A stretch of DNA of 64,000 bases from Bacillota bacterium (lineage in GTDB: Bacteria; Bacillota; Clostridia; Monoglobales; Firm-18), in contig JAKJBX010000008.1 in NCBI GenBank assembly GCA_022706765.1, positions 1 to 64,000 on the forward strand, given 5' to 3'. Positions 8,260 to 17,075 of the stretch are shown piece after piece. Position 1 is the first letter of the stretch; every line of letters begins with the position of its first letter. The translations under genes and the position numbers were made by a program. The notes below the pieces were generated by a model. That model saw only the letters and a program-made list of their open reading frames with translations. It was not told where the DNA came from and searched no databases.

Positions 8260-8472
8260 ATGAGTAACGGTACGGTAAAATGGTTTAACTCTGAGAAAGG
8301 CTTTGGCTTTATCTCGAACGACGAGGGCGGCGACGATGTGTTCGTGCATTTTTCAGCAATCGAATCAGACGGCTATAAGTCGCTTGACGAGGGACAAAAA
8401 GTCACCTTCAACACTGAAACAGACCCGAAAGACAGCCGCAAGCTGCGTGCCATTAACGTGCGCAAAGCGTAA
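8260..8472 (+). CDS. csp: Cold-shock protein (CspA/B family)
   Basis: This 70-residue single cold-shock domain protein is a nucleic-acid chaperone that binds single-stranded RNA and DNA through a five-strand beta barrel. RNP1 (KGFGFI, about residues 13-18) and RNP2 (VFVHF, about 28-32) are both intact, and the length is that of the family. I chose ATG 8260 because GGAGGT (8247-8252) lies eight bases upstream, and family members begin [10 protein letters not shown]; a longer in-frame ATG at 8242 lies before the ribosome-binding site. It has its own strong promoter, a structured leader and a terminator. Confidence 0.95.
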   Translation: MSNGTVKWFNSEKGFGFISNDEGGDDVFVHFSAIESDGYKSLDEGQKVTFNTETDPKDSRKLRAINVRKA

Positions 8473-8491
8473 GCGGATACAGCATTGTTTC

Positions 8492-8531
8492 AAAAGGCTT
8501 GGCAGGATAACTTCCGCCAAGCCTTTTAAAT
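8492..8531 (+). terminator. Terminator of the cold-shock gene
   Basis: AAAAGGCTTGGC (8492-8503) pairs with GCCAAGCCTTTT (8516-8527). The T-rich 3' arm provides the termination tract. Confidence 0.85.
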
Positions 8532-8681
8532 TGTGTGTTTCCCGGCGGACAAGACCGGACAGCCCCTTAAATGTTACTTCAAAAACAGAGCATCGCTAAT
8601 CGCCCGCCGGCGCAAAAACCCTTTTCGTAATGATGATATGCCGCCTCTTCTATCATCAAGTCTTTTTCAGCACAATAAAAC

Positions 8682-8714
8682 AAGGGCACGCCAAATTCGG
8701 CGTGTCCTTTGTTT
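8682..8714. terminator. Bidirectional terminator after the aro operon
   Basis: GGGCACGCC (8684-8692) pairs with GGCGTGTCC (8699-8707) with one G-T pair. T-rich tracts occur on both strands. It lies 15 bp beyond the stop of the chorismate mutase-shikimate kinase gene. Confidence 0.7.
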
Positions 8715-8721
8715 GAAAAAT

Positions 8722-9480
8722 TTAAAACAGTTCCCCGATCATCTTATCCACGGCGTCTTCGACGGTTTTGAACTCGCCAGCGATTTCGATGTCCTGCCAT
8801 TTGCGGTACAGGGGCAGGCGGTCGTCATAGATTTCAAACAGCTTTTGGGCGCCGTCCTTCAAAAGCGGGCGGGCGTCTGTGTCGATCGTTTTGACCGTTG
8901 CGTCCACGTCCCGGTTCAAAAACACCACGGTGCCGTTTTCTTTCAGCTTTTTCATGTTCGTTTCGCTCAGCACCACGCCGCCGCCCGTCGAGATGACGCA
9001 GCGCTTTTCCCCGGAAATATCGGCAATGATTTTGTGTTCTATTTCACGAAACGCTATCTTGCCCTTATGTTCAAAAATTTCGGCGATTGTCATGCCCTGC
9101 GTCCGCTCAATTTCCTCGTCCACGTCCACAAAGCGCATACCTAAACGCTCGGCGAGCAGCTTGCCCTTGCTGGACTTGCCGCTGCCCATCAGCCCGATCA
9201 GCACGATATTTTTTTCGCTCGTCATCCGGTGCTGATAGCCCTTGCTCAGCTCCATCAGCGTCTTGAAAAGCTGCTTGACATAGGGCGAAAGCCCGGCGTC
9301 TTGCAGCATTTGCGTACGGCTTTGCAGCAGCGTTTCCTCACGCCCGACGTCATAGAGCGGCAGGTTATTTTGCTTTTTATATCCGGCAATCTCCTGCGCA
9401 ACCTGCATACGCCGCTCAAACAGCTTCACGATTTCTGCGTCGATTTGGTCGATTTGTGTGCGAAGTGCGTTAATATCCAT
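8722..9480 (-). CDS. aroK: Chorismate mutase-shikimate kinase fusion
   Basis: This is a two-domain enzyme of aromatic amino-acid synthesis. Residues 1-85 form an AroQ-type all-helical chorismate mutase (chorismate to prephenate), starting INALRTQIDQIDAEIVKLFERR. Residues about 90-252 form shikimate kinase, which phosphorylates shikimate with ATP. It has the Walker A GLMGSGKS (96-103), the DVDEEIE shikimate-binding segment, FRE (144-146), the GGG triplet (166-168) and the RPLL lid. The fusion joins the steps on either side of EPSP and chorismate synthases. It is the last gene of the speD-to-aro run, separated from aroC by a 167-bp MITE-like element that could affect read-through. Confidence 0.95.
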   Translation of the reverse strand: MDINALRTQIDQIDAEIVKLFERRMQVAQEIAGYKKQNNLPLYDVGREETLLQSRTQMLQDAGLSPYVKQLFKTLMELSKGYQHRMTSEKNIVLIGLMGSGKSSKGKLLAERLGMRFVDVDEEIERTQGMTIAEIFEHKGKIAFREIEHKIIADISGEKRCVISTGGGVVLSETNMKKLKENGTVVFLNRDVDATVKTIDTDARPLLKDGAQKLFEIYDDRLPLYRKWQDIEIAGEFKTVEDAVDKMIGELF

Positions 9481-9498
9481 GGTTCATATCCTTTACAT

Positions 9499-9665
9499 TA
9501 GACCTTTCCGCTAACCAAGGTGCAAACGGATAACCGTGGCTTTTTTCTGACAGGTGGTGCGGACAGGTTCTGCTAATACTTTGTGTGTTGGCAGGTCCTG
9601 ACCGTGCCGCCGGACCGAAAAAAAGACCGGTTTTGCCGCCGTGCATGGGTTAGCGGAAAGGGCTA
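9499..9665. mobile_element. M-type MITE-like element, copy 1
   Basis: The 167-bp element is bounded by inverted ends, TAGACCTTTCCGCTAACC on the left and GGGTTAGCGGAAAGGGCTA on the right. A central imperfect hairpin is built on CTGCTAATAC/GTGTTGGCAG. It carries no open reading frame of note. It fills the gap between aroC and the next gene of the operon and touches the aroC stop codon. Related copies are at 34807, 40676 and 46215. Confidence 0.82.
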
Positions 9666-10631
9666 TTAATATAACTCGGCAAGTCCGATAGCGACCGCGC
9701 TCTCCGCCACCACCACCGCGCGCCTTGCAATGCAGGGGTCATGCCTGCCGTGGATGGCATAGGTGACGTTTTCCATCGCCGCAATGTCCACGGTCTGCTG
9801 CGACAGCGCAATGGAGGGCGTTGGCCGGAACGCCGCCCTGACGACAACCGGCATGCCGTTGGTGATGCCGCCGTTAACGCCGCCGCTGTTGTTCGTTTTG
9901 GTGACGACCCTGCCGTCCTCGACGGCAAACGGGTCGTTTGCCTCGCTGCCCGTCATGTCGGCAAGCGCAAAGCCTGCGCCGAACTCGATCCCCTTGACCC
10001 CGGGTATCGAGAACAGCAGATGCGCCAGCACGCTCTCGACGCTGTCGAAAAACGGGTTTCCGATCCCTGCCGGCAAGCCGTTTGCGACCACCTCGACGAC
10101 GCCGCCGACGCTGTCCAGCCTTGCTTTGGCGGCAAGGATCTTTTCGTCCAAATCTTCGGTGACGACCCTGCCGTCTACCGTGACGCCCTTTTCTTTCAGG
10201 TACAGCTTGGCGAGCGCACCTGCGATTACCAGCGCCGCAGTCACCCTGCCGGAGAAATGCCCGCCGCCCCGGTAGTCGTTGAAGCCGCCGTATTTGACAT
10301 GCGCCGCAAAATCGGCGTGGGACGGGCGCACAGTATTTTTGATTTTGTCATAGTCGGTCGAGCGGGTGTTGGTGTTGGGGATGACGCAGCAAATCGGTGA
10401 GCCGGACGCTCTGCCGCCGAACACCCCGCTGACGAACCGGTATTCGTCGGCTTCGAGACGTGTGGTTGAGAACTTATCGTGCCCGCCCGCGCGGCGCAAA
10501 AGCTCGCTTTTGATAAAGCCGTCGTCAATCACAAGCCCCGCCGGCAGACCGCAGACCGTTACGCCCACAGCCTCGCCGTGGGATTCGCCGAATATGCTGA
10601 TTTGAAGCTTATTCCCCCACATGCCACTCAT
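9666..10631 (-). CDS. aroC: Chorismate synthase
   Basis: Chorismate synthase converts EPSP to chorismate and needs reduced FMN. The 321-residue product has the signature segments FGESHGEAVG (14-23), YRGGGHFSGRVTA and NNSGGVNGGITNGMP, plus the C-terminal FRPTPSI and GRHDPCIA. It is at the short end of the family (usually 350-390), but no core motif is missing; the C terminus is simply compact. The start overlaps the end of aroA by 23 bp, with AGGG just upstream; a second ATG three codons later is possible. The stop codon lies directly against an M-type element. Confidence 0.96.
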   Translation of the reverse strand: MSGMWGNKLQISIFGESHGEAVGVTVCGLPAGLVIDDGFIKSELLRRAGGHDKFSTTRLEADEYRFVSGVFGGRASGSPICCVIPNTNTRSTDYDKIKNTVRPSHADFAAHVKYGGFNDYRGGGHFSGRVTAALVIAGALAKLYLKEKGVTVDGRVVTEDLDEKILAAKARLDSVGGVVEVVANGLPAGIGNPFFDSVESVLAHLLFSIPGVKGIEFGAGFALADMTGSEANDPFAVEDGRVVTKTNNSGGVNGGITNGMPVVVRAAFRPTPSIALSQQTVDIAAMENVTYAIHGRHDPCIARRAVVVAESAVAIGLAELY

Positions 10632-11892
10632 CGACCCTGCCCCCTAACATTTCGTAATCCTGCCAAAAGTGCGGATAGGACTTTTTCACGCAGTCACTGT
10701 CACCTAAGACGACCTCCTCGTCACAGCAGGTGGCGGCGATCGCCACGCTCATAGCGATGCGGTGATCGTTGCAGCTGTCAGTCGTGCCGCCGGACAGACC
10801 GCCGATGCCCTCGATGACCAGTCCGTCCGCCTTTTCGATGACCGTTGCGCCGAGGGCGTTTAATTGCTCGGTGATGGCGGTCAGCCTGTCGCTTTCCTTT
10901 ATCCTGAGGCGGGCGGCGTTTTTGATGACCGTCTCGCCCTTTGCCAGTGCGCCCAGCACCGTCAGGATCGGCACCAGGTCGGGCGTCTGCGCCGCATCAA
11001 TGGTGCAGCCGTGCAAATTTGAAGGCAATGCGGCGATACCGTCGTCCTCCGACACGATTTTGCCGCCCATCCGCCGGATGACGTCGAGTATCTCACGGTC
11101 ACCCTGTATGCTGTTGGGATTGAGACCCTTGCACACCACAAAGCTGCCCAGCGCGCCTGCCGCAAGAAAGAACGCCGCCTGTGAAAAATCGCCCTCGACG
11201 GTATAATTCGTGTTTTTGTAGCGCTGGTTGCCCGTTACCTTGAAGGTGTGGTAGTTGTTGTTATAGACCTCGATGCCGAACGACTTCATCACGTCCATCG
11301 TCATGTCGACATAGCCCCGTGATTCGAGCGGCGAGGTGACGCGGATTTCACTGTTGAAACCATAGAGCGGCAGCGTCATCAAAAGACCGCTGACAAACTG
11401 GCTGCTGATGTTGCCCTCAATTTCGATCAGCCCGCTGATGTCGCCGCTCCCGACCGTCAGGGGCAAAATTCCCTCGGTGGTTTGGTATTTGATACCGAGT
11501 CGGTCGAAGATGCGGTAAAAAGTATCGAGGGGCCGCTGCGGCAGCCTGCCCCTGCCCGTAAAGGTGACAGGGCTTTGGCTGTGCAGCGCAAGCGGAATCA
11601 AAAACCGCAGGGTCGAGCCGCTCTCGCCGCAGTCGACGGTCAGCGGTTCCGCTGTTTTGAAGGTCTGCGCGCCGTCGATGATCAGGCTGCCGCCGCTCTT
11701 GCTGATGCGGGCGCCGAGCTGCTTCATCGCCGCAACGGTAACGTCTATGTCCTCGGACATGCCGATGTTTTTGATTTCACTGATACCCTCCGCAAGCGCC
11801 GCACAAATGACCGCCCTGTGGGACAGCGACTTTGACGGCGGCACTGTGACGCTGCCGCTGAGCTTTGCGGGGGATAGGGTTATGCTTTTCAA
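10609..11892 (-). CDS. aroA: EPSP synthase
   Basis: 5-enolpyruvylshikimate-3-phosphate synthase transfers enolpyruvate from PEP to shikimate 3-phosphate. The 427-residue product shows the two inverse alpha/beta domains. Motifs include PPSKSLSHRAVICAALAEG (17-35), the LDCGESGSTLRFLIP-like segment (VDCGESGSTLRFLIPLALH), and RIKESDRL and DHRIAMSVAIAA near the C terminus. The start overlaps the aroB stop by 4 bp and the end overlaps aroC by 23 bp, so translation is coupled. It is a relative of MurA at 4681-5976 but is clearly the shikimate enzyme by motifs and context. Confidence 0.97.
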   Translation of the reverse strand: MKSITLSPAKLSGSVTVPPSKSLSHRAVICAALAEGISEIKNIGMSEDIDVTVAAMKQLGARISKSGGSLIIDGAQTFKTAEPLTVDCGESGSTLRFLIPLALHSQSPVTFTGRGRLPQRPLDTFYRIFDRLGIKYQTTEGILPLTVGSGDISGLIEIEGNISSQFVSGLLMTLPLYGFNSEIRVTSPLESRGYVDMTMDVMKSFGIEVYNNNYHTFKVTGNQRYKNTNYTVEGDFSQAAFFLAAGALGSFVVCKGLNPNSIQGDREILDVIRRMGGKIVSEDDGIAALPSNLHGCTIDAAQTPDLVPILTVLGALAKGETVIKNAARLRIKESDRLTAITEQLNALGATVIEKADGLVIEGIGGLSGGTTDSCNDHRIAMSVAIAATCCDEEVVLGDSDCVKKSYPHFWQDYEMLGGRVDEWHVGE

Positions 11893-12908
11893 TTGAGCAC
11901 CTCATTTTTGTGCAGTTTTTTGATAACCGCATTACCGATTTTGTCCAGGAAGATGATGTTTATCTCGTCGCTCTCGGATTTTTTGTCCAGCAGCATGGCG
12001 TTCTTTAACGCAGATTTGCCGACGTCCAGTCGGTGGGGCAGACGGTATTTTTCCAACACCGCTTTTATCCGCTCGGCAACACCGGGCGGTGTGACGCCCT
12101 TTTGCTCACCGATGAGGCTGATGTGATACATGCCGATCGCCACCGCTTCGCCATGGGTGTAGTTTTTGTATTGGTAATAGTTCTCAATGGCGTGCCCCAG
12201 TGTGTGCCCGAAATTGAGGATCATCCGCTCGCCGGTATCGAATTCGTCCACCTCGACGACGCTGCGCTTGATGTCGCAGCAGCGTGCGATAACGTCCTCC
12301 ATACCGCCGTCAATGCCGCCGCGCTCTAACCGTTCGAACAGCGCCGCGTCACGGATGCAGCCGTATTTGATGACCTCCGCCATGCCGTCGGCAAAAAAGC
12401 GCGGGTCAAGGGTATTTAAACAGTCGGGGTCGATCAGCACTGCTTTGGGCTGGTAAAACGCGCCGATGAGGTTTTTGCCGTATGGTGAGTTCACGGCGAC
12501 CTTGCCGCCGACGCTGCTGTCCACCTGCGCGAGCAGCGAGGTCGGCACCTGGATATACGGCACGCCGCGCAGCACGGTCGCCGCCGCAAAGCCCGTCAGG
12601 TCGCCGATGACGCCGCCCCCGAGGGCGACGATACGATCGCTGCGGGTGATTTTAAAATCCAGCAGGAAATCATAGACCCTTTGCAGATGCGCAAAGGACT
12701 TGGTTTCCTCACCCGCCGGCAGCACCAGCTTGCGTACCTCGCCGCCGAGGGAGGACATGACCTTTTCGCCGTAGTATTTATCGACGTTCTCATCGGTGAT
12801 GACGGCGGTTTTTTTTGCGCGCACATAGTCGCCGACGCGCCCGAGGATGCCCTTTTCGATGTGGATGTCATAGCTGTTTTTGCCCAAATTCACCGCAATT
12901 TTACGCAT
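11889..12908 (-). CDS. aroB: 3-dehydroquinate synthase
   Basis: AroB is the NAD- and metal-dependent enzyme that cyclises DAHP to 3-dehydroquinate, the second shikimate step. The 339-residue product has the NAD-binding GGGVIGDLTGF (97-107), the PTSLLAQVDSSVGGKVAVN segment, and metal-ligand regions MAEVIKYG and NFGHTLGHAIE further on. The length is typical. It overlaps tyrA by 8 bp upstream and aroA by 4 bp downstream. The third and fourth steps (aroD/aroQ and aroE) are not in this window. Confidence 0.97.
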   Translation of the reverse strand: MRKIAVNLGKNSYDIHIEKGILGRVGDYVRAKKTAVITDENVDKYYGEKVMSSLGGEVRKLVLPAGEETKSFAHLQRVYDFLLDFKITRSDRIVALGGGVIGDLTGFAAATVLRGVPYIQVPTSLLAQVDSSVGGKVAVNSPYGKNLIGAFYQPKAVLIDPDCLNTLDPRFFADGMAEVIKYGCIRDAALFERLERGGIDGGMEDVIARCCDIKRSVVEVDEFDTGERMILNFGHTLGHAIENYYQYKNYTHGEAVAIGMYHISLIGEQKGVTPPGVAERIKAVLEKYRLPHRLDVGKSALKNAMLLDKKSESDEINIIFLDKIGNAVIKKLHKNEVLN

Positions 12909-13734
12909 TGTCGATCAGCTCCTTATCCTGCCGCACCCTGCGCATAATGTCCCGAAGCTGCTCGGCGTCGCCCGCCGCAACGGCGTTTTTTATCCGTTCG
13001 AGCGAAGCGGAAAAACGGTCGATCTCCTCTATTAAGTATGCCTTATTTTCGATGAATAGCTCTGTCCACAGGTCTTCATTGATTTTGGCGACCCTGGTGA
13101 CGTCCTCGAAGCTGCCGCCCGTAAAGTTTTTATGCTTTACAAGCAGCGGCGTGTCGCACATCGCCGTAGCGATGGCGTGGGGGAGCTGACTGGTATAGGC
13201 GATGATCTTATCGTGGTTCTCGGGCGTGGTGCGGATGATCGTCCGGCAGCCTATTGCCGCCGCTATGCGTTCAACTACGCGGATCTGTTCCTCCGCAGCG
13301 TCCTCCGGCGGGGTGATGATGAAGCCCGCGCCTGCGAACATGTTATCGGTCGCATTCAAAAATCCCGACACCTCACGACCCGCCATGGGGTGTCCGCCGA
13401 TGTAGGTGAAGCCGGGTTTCAGTTTATGGTATAGCTTCATCAGCGGCGTCTTGACGCCCACGGCGTCGGTCAGGATGCAGCCGCTTTTGAAGTCCTTTAA
13501 ATGCCTTTCGACAAATTCCAGCGACGCCTCGGGGTAAAGACACAGCATCACCACGTCGCTCCTTTGCAGCGCATCCTCCGGCGCAGGGTCAATGACGCCC
13601 TGCTTTTGCGCAAAGTCCAAAACGCTTTGGTCACGGTCGACGGCATACAGGCTTTGCACATGGGGCCTTAGCGCCCGTGCGATGCTGCCGCCGATCAGCC
13701 CTAAACCGACGACGGTGACGGTCAAATGCTTCAT
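12901..13734 (-). CDS. tyrA: Prephenate dehydrogenase
   Basis: TyrA oxidatively decarboxylates prephenate to 4-hydroxyphenylpyruvate on the way to tyrosine. The 277-residue product begins with the Rossmann signature VVGLGLIGGSIARAL (8-22). It contains the substrate-binding GGHPMAGREVSGF and a helical dimerisation domain to the C terminus. There is no C-terminal ACT domain, so tyrosine feedback through such a domain is unlikely. It is coupled by overlap to aroF upstream (4 bp) and aroB downstream (8 bp). Together with the mutase domain at 8722-9480 it makes the tyrosine branch. Confidence 0.94.
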   Translation of the reverse strand: MKHLTVTVVGLGLIGGSIARALRPHVQSLYAVDRDQSVLDFAQKQGVIDPAPEDALQRSDVVMLCLYPEASLEFVERHLKDFKSGCILTDAVGVKTPLMKLYHKLKPGFTYIGGHPMAGREVSGFLNATDNMFAGAGFIITPPEDAAEEQIRVVERIAAAIGCRTIIRTTPENHDKIIAYTSQLPHAIATAMCDTPLLVKHKNFTGGSFEDVTRVAKINEDLWTELFIENKAYLIEEIDRFSASLERIKNAVAAGDAEQLRDIMRRVRQDKELIDNA

Positions 13735-14744
13735 AACGTTCTACCTTCCAACTCCGCATACGCACGCAGCTGGGTCATAATGCGCTCGAACGCCTTCGGC
13801 TCTATGGACTGTGGCCCGTCGCACAGCGCGCAGGACGGATCGTTGTGCACCTCGATAATCAGACCGTCCGCCCCTGCGGCGACCGCCGCCTTGGCAAGCG
13901 GTTCGACCATCATGCTCGATCCCGTGGCGTGCGACGGGTCGACGATGATCGGCAGGTGCGACAGCCTTTTGATGGCGGGGATGGCGCTGAGGTCTAAGGT
14001 GTTGCGGGTATAGGTCTCAAAGGTCCTGATGCCCCGCTCGCACAGGATGACGTTGGTGTTGCCGCCCGCCATGATGTACTCGGCGCTCATCAGCCATTCC
14101 TCTATCGTGTTGGCAAGCCCCCGCTTTAACAGTATCGGTTTTTTGGTCTTGCCCAGCTCCTTTAATAAATCAAAGTTTTGCATATTCCTGGCCCCGATTT
14201 GGATGACGTCCACATCGGTGTCAAAGCGCTCGACGTATTTGGGCGACATGATCTCCGTCACGATGGGCAGCCCCGTCTGCGTCCTTGCGATTTTAAGCAG
14301 CTCTAAGCCCTCGGCTTCCAGCCCCTGAAAGGCATAGGGCGAGGTTCTCGGCTTGAATGCGCCACCCCGCAAAAACATGGCGCCGCTTTTTTTGACGTCC
14401 TCGGCGATGCTGCAAATCTGTTGCTCGGTTTCAACCGAACAGGGACCGGCGATGATCGCCAGCTGCTTACCGCCGATCTGCCTGCCCGCAACGCTTACGA
14501 CGGTATTTTCAGGGTGGAATTTGCGGTTACTCTTCTTAAACGGCTCCGAAACGCTCATGACCCTTTCGACAAACGGATGGGTCTGCACCTTTTCACGGTC
14601 GACGGACGAAGTATCGCCCACCAGTCCGATGACGGTGATGTCGGTGCCCTTTGACACGTCGAAAGCGACGTCGTATGCTTTAAGCGACGAGATGACCTGC
14701 TCGATCTGGTCGTCTCCCATATGGGGCTTTAATATGATGATCAT
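13731..14744 (-). CDS. aroF: DAHP synthase, second copy
   Basis: This is the complete 337-residue paralogue of the gene at the left edge and catalyses the first shikimate step. An N-terminal ferredoxin-like domain (about 1-75) with KPHMGDDQIEQVISSLKAYD is followed by the catalytic barrel. The barrel has [47 protein letters not shown] and VDPSHATGSS. It lies 19 bp after speE and overlaps tyrA, so it heads the aromatic half of a longer operon. Having two copies suggests separate control by different end products, which is inference. Confidence 0.96.
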   Translation of the reverse strand: MIIILKPHMGDDQIEQVISSLKAYDVAFDVSKGTDITVIGLVGDTSSVDREKVQTHPFVERVMSVSEPFKKSNRKFHPENTVVSVAGRQIGGKQLAIIAGPCSVETEQQICSIAEDVKKSGAMFLRGGAFKPRTSPYAFQGLEAEGLELLKIARTQTGLPIVTEIMSPKYVERFDTDVDVIQIGARNMQNFDLLKELGKTKKPILLKRGLANTIEEWLMSAEYIMAGGNTNVILCERGIRTFETYTRNTLDLSAIPAIKRLSHLPIIVDPSHATGSSMMVEPLAKAAVAAGADGLIIEVHNDPSCALCDGPQSIEPKAFERIMTQLRAYAELEGRTL

Positions 14745-14763
14745 GATGTAATTCCTCCCTTGG

Positions 14764-15609
14764 CTATGCGTTCAATTTTTCTAGAACATAGGTCGGCAGC
14801 GCAAAGCTGCCCTTGTGTATATCGGTGTTGTAGTATCGGGTTTTGAGCCCCAGGGACCGCCACCTTTCAGCGTCCAGATCCCTGACAGGGTCGTATTTTT
14901 TAGACGCAAAGCCGAAAAGCCAATGCCCCGACGGATAGGTCGGGATATGCGCCTGATACACCCGGCATATATCAAAGAAGTCCCTGATACGGTGGTGCGC
15001 CTGACACATCGCCCGGGCGTCCTCCTCGTAATAGGGGCTTTCGTGCTGGTTGACCAATATGCCGTCGCCGGTCAGCGCCTTGTAGCAATTGCCGTAAAAC
15101 TCCTTGGTGAAAAGCCCCTCGCCCGGTCCGAACGGGTCAGTGGAGTCGACGATGATCAAATCATACGCGCTGTGTCGGCTGCGGACAAACTTCAAGCCGT
15201 CCTCATAATGGATGCGCACACGCTTATCATCTAAGCTGCACGTCGTTTGGGGCAGGTACTCTCTGCACGCCGTCACGACCGCCTCGTCTATTTCGATCAT
15301 ATCGATCCGCTCAATGGACGGATAGCGCACAAGCTCACGGATCGTGCCGCCGTCGCCCGCACCGATGACCATGACGTTTTTAATGTCCGGATTGGTCGCC
15401 ATGGGCACGTGCACGATCATGTCGTGGTAAATAAACTCGTCCTTTTCGGTGAGCATCATCACCCCGTCGAGGGTCAGAAACCTGCCGAACTCGTCGGACT
15501 CGAAAATGTCGATTGCCTGGAATTTGCTCTTTGCCGAAAAAAGCTGACGCCCGACCCTTATGGAAAACCTGACGTCCGGCGTGTGCTGCTCGGTAAACCA
15601 CAGCTCCAT
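14764..15609 (-). CDS. speE: Spermidine synthase (aminopropyltransferase)
   Basis: SpeE transfers the aminopropyl group from decarboxylated S-adenosylmethionine to putrescine or a related amine. The 281-residue product starts [19 protein letters not shown] and has the N-terminal beta domain. The Rossmann core carries VMVIGAGDGGTIRELVRYP and the catalytic IVDSTDPFGPGEGLFTKEFY segment. Its start overlaps the upstream decarboxylase stop by one base (TGATG). Together with speD and the decarboxylase it makes a complete short route to a polyamine. Whether the acceptor is putrescine, agmatine or cadaverine cannot be read from sequence alone. Confidence 0.96.
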   Translation of the reverse strand: MELWFTEQHTPDVRFSIRVGRQLFSAKSKFQAIDIFESDEFGRFLTLDGVMMLTEKDEFIYHDMIVHVPMATNPDIKNVMVIGAGDGGTIRELVRYPSIERIDMIEIDEAVVTACREYLPQTTCSLDDKRVRIHYEDGLKFVRSRHSAYDLIIVDSTDPFGPGEGLFTKEFYGNCYKALTGDGILVNQHESPYYEEDARAMCQAHHRIRDFFDICRVYQAHIPTYPSGHWLFGFASKKYDPVRDLDAERWRSLGLKTRYYNTDIHKGSFALPTYVLEKLNA

Positions 15610-17075
15610 CAGTCATTCCCCCCTACAACCTTAATATGCTGCGTCGTGATATCCTCGGTGCCGGTGACAAGGCAGCCCTTGTCCTTGGCATAGCGGATAT
15701 AGTCGATGATTTCGGCGGTGATACGCTCGCCCGGGGCGAGGATCGGTATCCCCGGCGGATAGCACATCACAAACTCGCCGCAGATCATGCCGTCCGACGC
15801 TTTGGTCGGTACGGACCGTTTATCGGAATAAAACGCCTTCTTGGGCGTCAGCTCGACGATCGGGCTGATATAGTCATGGTCGAACATCCCCGCCCGGTCA
15901 CGCATATAACGGCGCTTAACCTCGGAGAGCGAGGAAATCAGACGCTCAATGTTCTGGTCGCTGTCGCCCACCGAGATGATGGCAAGCAGGTTGCCCAAAT
16001 CCCCGAACTCGGTCTGGATGCCGTATTCGTCACGCAGGATGTCATAGACCTCGATGCCCGCAAGCCCGATGTCCCTGGTAAAGACGGACAGCTTGGTGAT
16101 GTCGAAGTCAAACACGGTAGCGCCGTTGATCAGCTCCCTGCCGTAGGCGTAGAGACCGCCGATCTTGTTGACCTCCGCCCGGGCGTATTCGGCGATGTCG
16201 GTGACACGCTCAAAAATGGCGCTGCCATGGAGCGCAAGGTTGCGGCGGGAGATGTCGAGCGACGACAGCAGCAGATACGAGGCGCTGGTCGTCTGCGTGA
16301 GGCTGAGTATTTGCCGGACGTAACCGGCGTTGATGCTGCCTGAGGTCAGCAGCAGCGAGCTTTGGGTCAGCGATCCGCCCGTTTTGTGCATACTCACGGC
16401 CGCCATGTCCGCACCGCAGGATATTGCCGAGTCCGGCAATGCGCCGCCGAACGAAAAGTGCGTGCCGTGCGCCTCGTCCGCCAGCACCAGCATGTTGCGG
16501 CTGTGCGCAAGCGCGACGATGGCTTTTAAATCGGAGCAGATGCCGTAATAGGTCGGGTTGTTGACGAACACCGCCTTGGCGTCGGGGTGCTCGTCCATCG
16601 CACGGCGGATGTCGGAAACGCTCATCCCCAGCGCTATGCCAAGCCGCCTGTCGACGCCCGGGTTGACATAGACCGGAGTGGCGCCGCTCAGCACCAGCGC
16701 ATTGATGGCGCTGGTGTGGACGTTTCTGGGCATAATAATTTTTTCGCCGCTCTTGCAGGCGTAAAGGATCATTGCCTGCACTGCGGCGGTGGTTCCGTTC
16801 ACAATAAAAAATGCGTGCTCTGCGCCGAATGCGTCGGCGGCAAGCTGCTGCGCCCTTTTGATGACGCTTGTGGGATGCCCCAAATTGTCAAGCGGTTTCA
16901 TCGAGTTAACGTCCACCGCAAGGCACTCCCTGCCCAAAAAATGGGCAAGCTCGGCGTTGCCCCGCCCCTGCTTGTGCCCCGGTACGTCAAACGGCACGAT
17001 CCTGTTCCTCCGGTATTGCCCCAAGGCGTCCAAAAGCGGCGTTTCCTCCTGGGGCAGGCGGTACGTGCGCATCAA
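15609..17075 (-). CDS. Orn/Lys/Arg decarboxylase, aspartate-aminotransferase fold
   Basis: This 488-residue PLP enzyme belongs to the fold-I Orn/Lys/Arg decarboxylases (SpeA/YaaO/Cad group of Firmicutes). Visible features are [10 protein letters not shown] near the N terminus, a glycine-rich [13 protein letters not shown] loop, [11 protein letters not shown], and the Schiff-base lysine in [11 protein letters not shown] (about residue 229). The C-terminal domain has [14 protein letters not shown]. Location between speD and speE implies that it supplies a diamine or agmatine for polyamine synthesis; arginine as substrate is the commonest case in Firmicutes. It overlaps speD by 4 bp. A shorter paralogue is at 60461-61762. 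Confidence 0.9.
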   Translation of the reverse strand: MMRTYRLPQEETPLLDALGQYRRNRIVPFDVPGHKQGRGNAELAHFLGRECLAVDVNSMKPLDNLGHPTSVIKRAQQLAADAFGAEHAFFIVNGTTAAVQAMILYACKSGEKIIMPRNVHTSAINALVLSGATPVYVNPGVDRRLGIALGMSVSDIRRAMDEHPDAKAVFVNNPTYYGICSDLKAIVALAHSRNMLVLADEAHGTHFSFGGALPDSAISCGADMAAVSMHKTGGSLTQSSLLLTSGSINAGYVRQILSLTQTTSASYLLLSSLDISRRNLALHGSAIFERVTDIAEYARAEVNKIGGLYAYGRELINGATVFDFDITKLSVFTRDIGLAGIEVYDILRDEYGIQTEFGDLGNLLAIISVGDSDQNIERLISSLSEVKRRYMRDRAGMFDHDYISPIVELTPKKAFYSDKRSVPTKASDGMICGEFVMCYPPGIPILAPGERITAEIIDYIRYAKDKGCLVTGTEDITTQHIKVVGGND

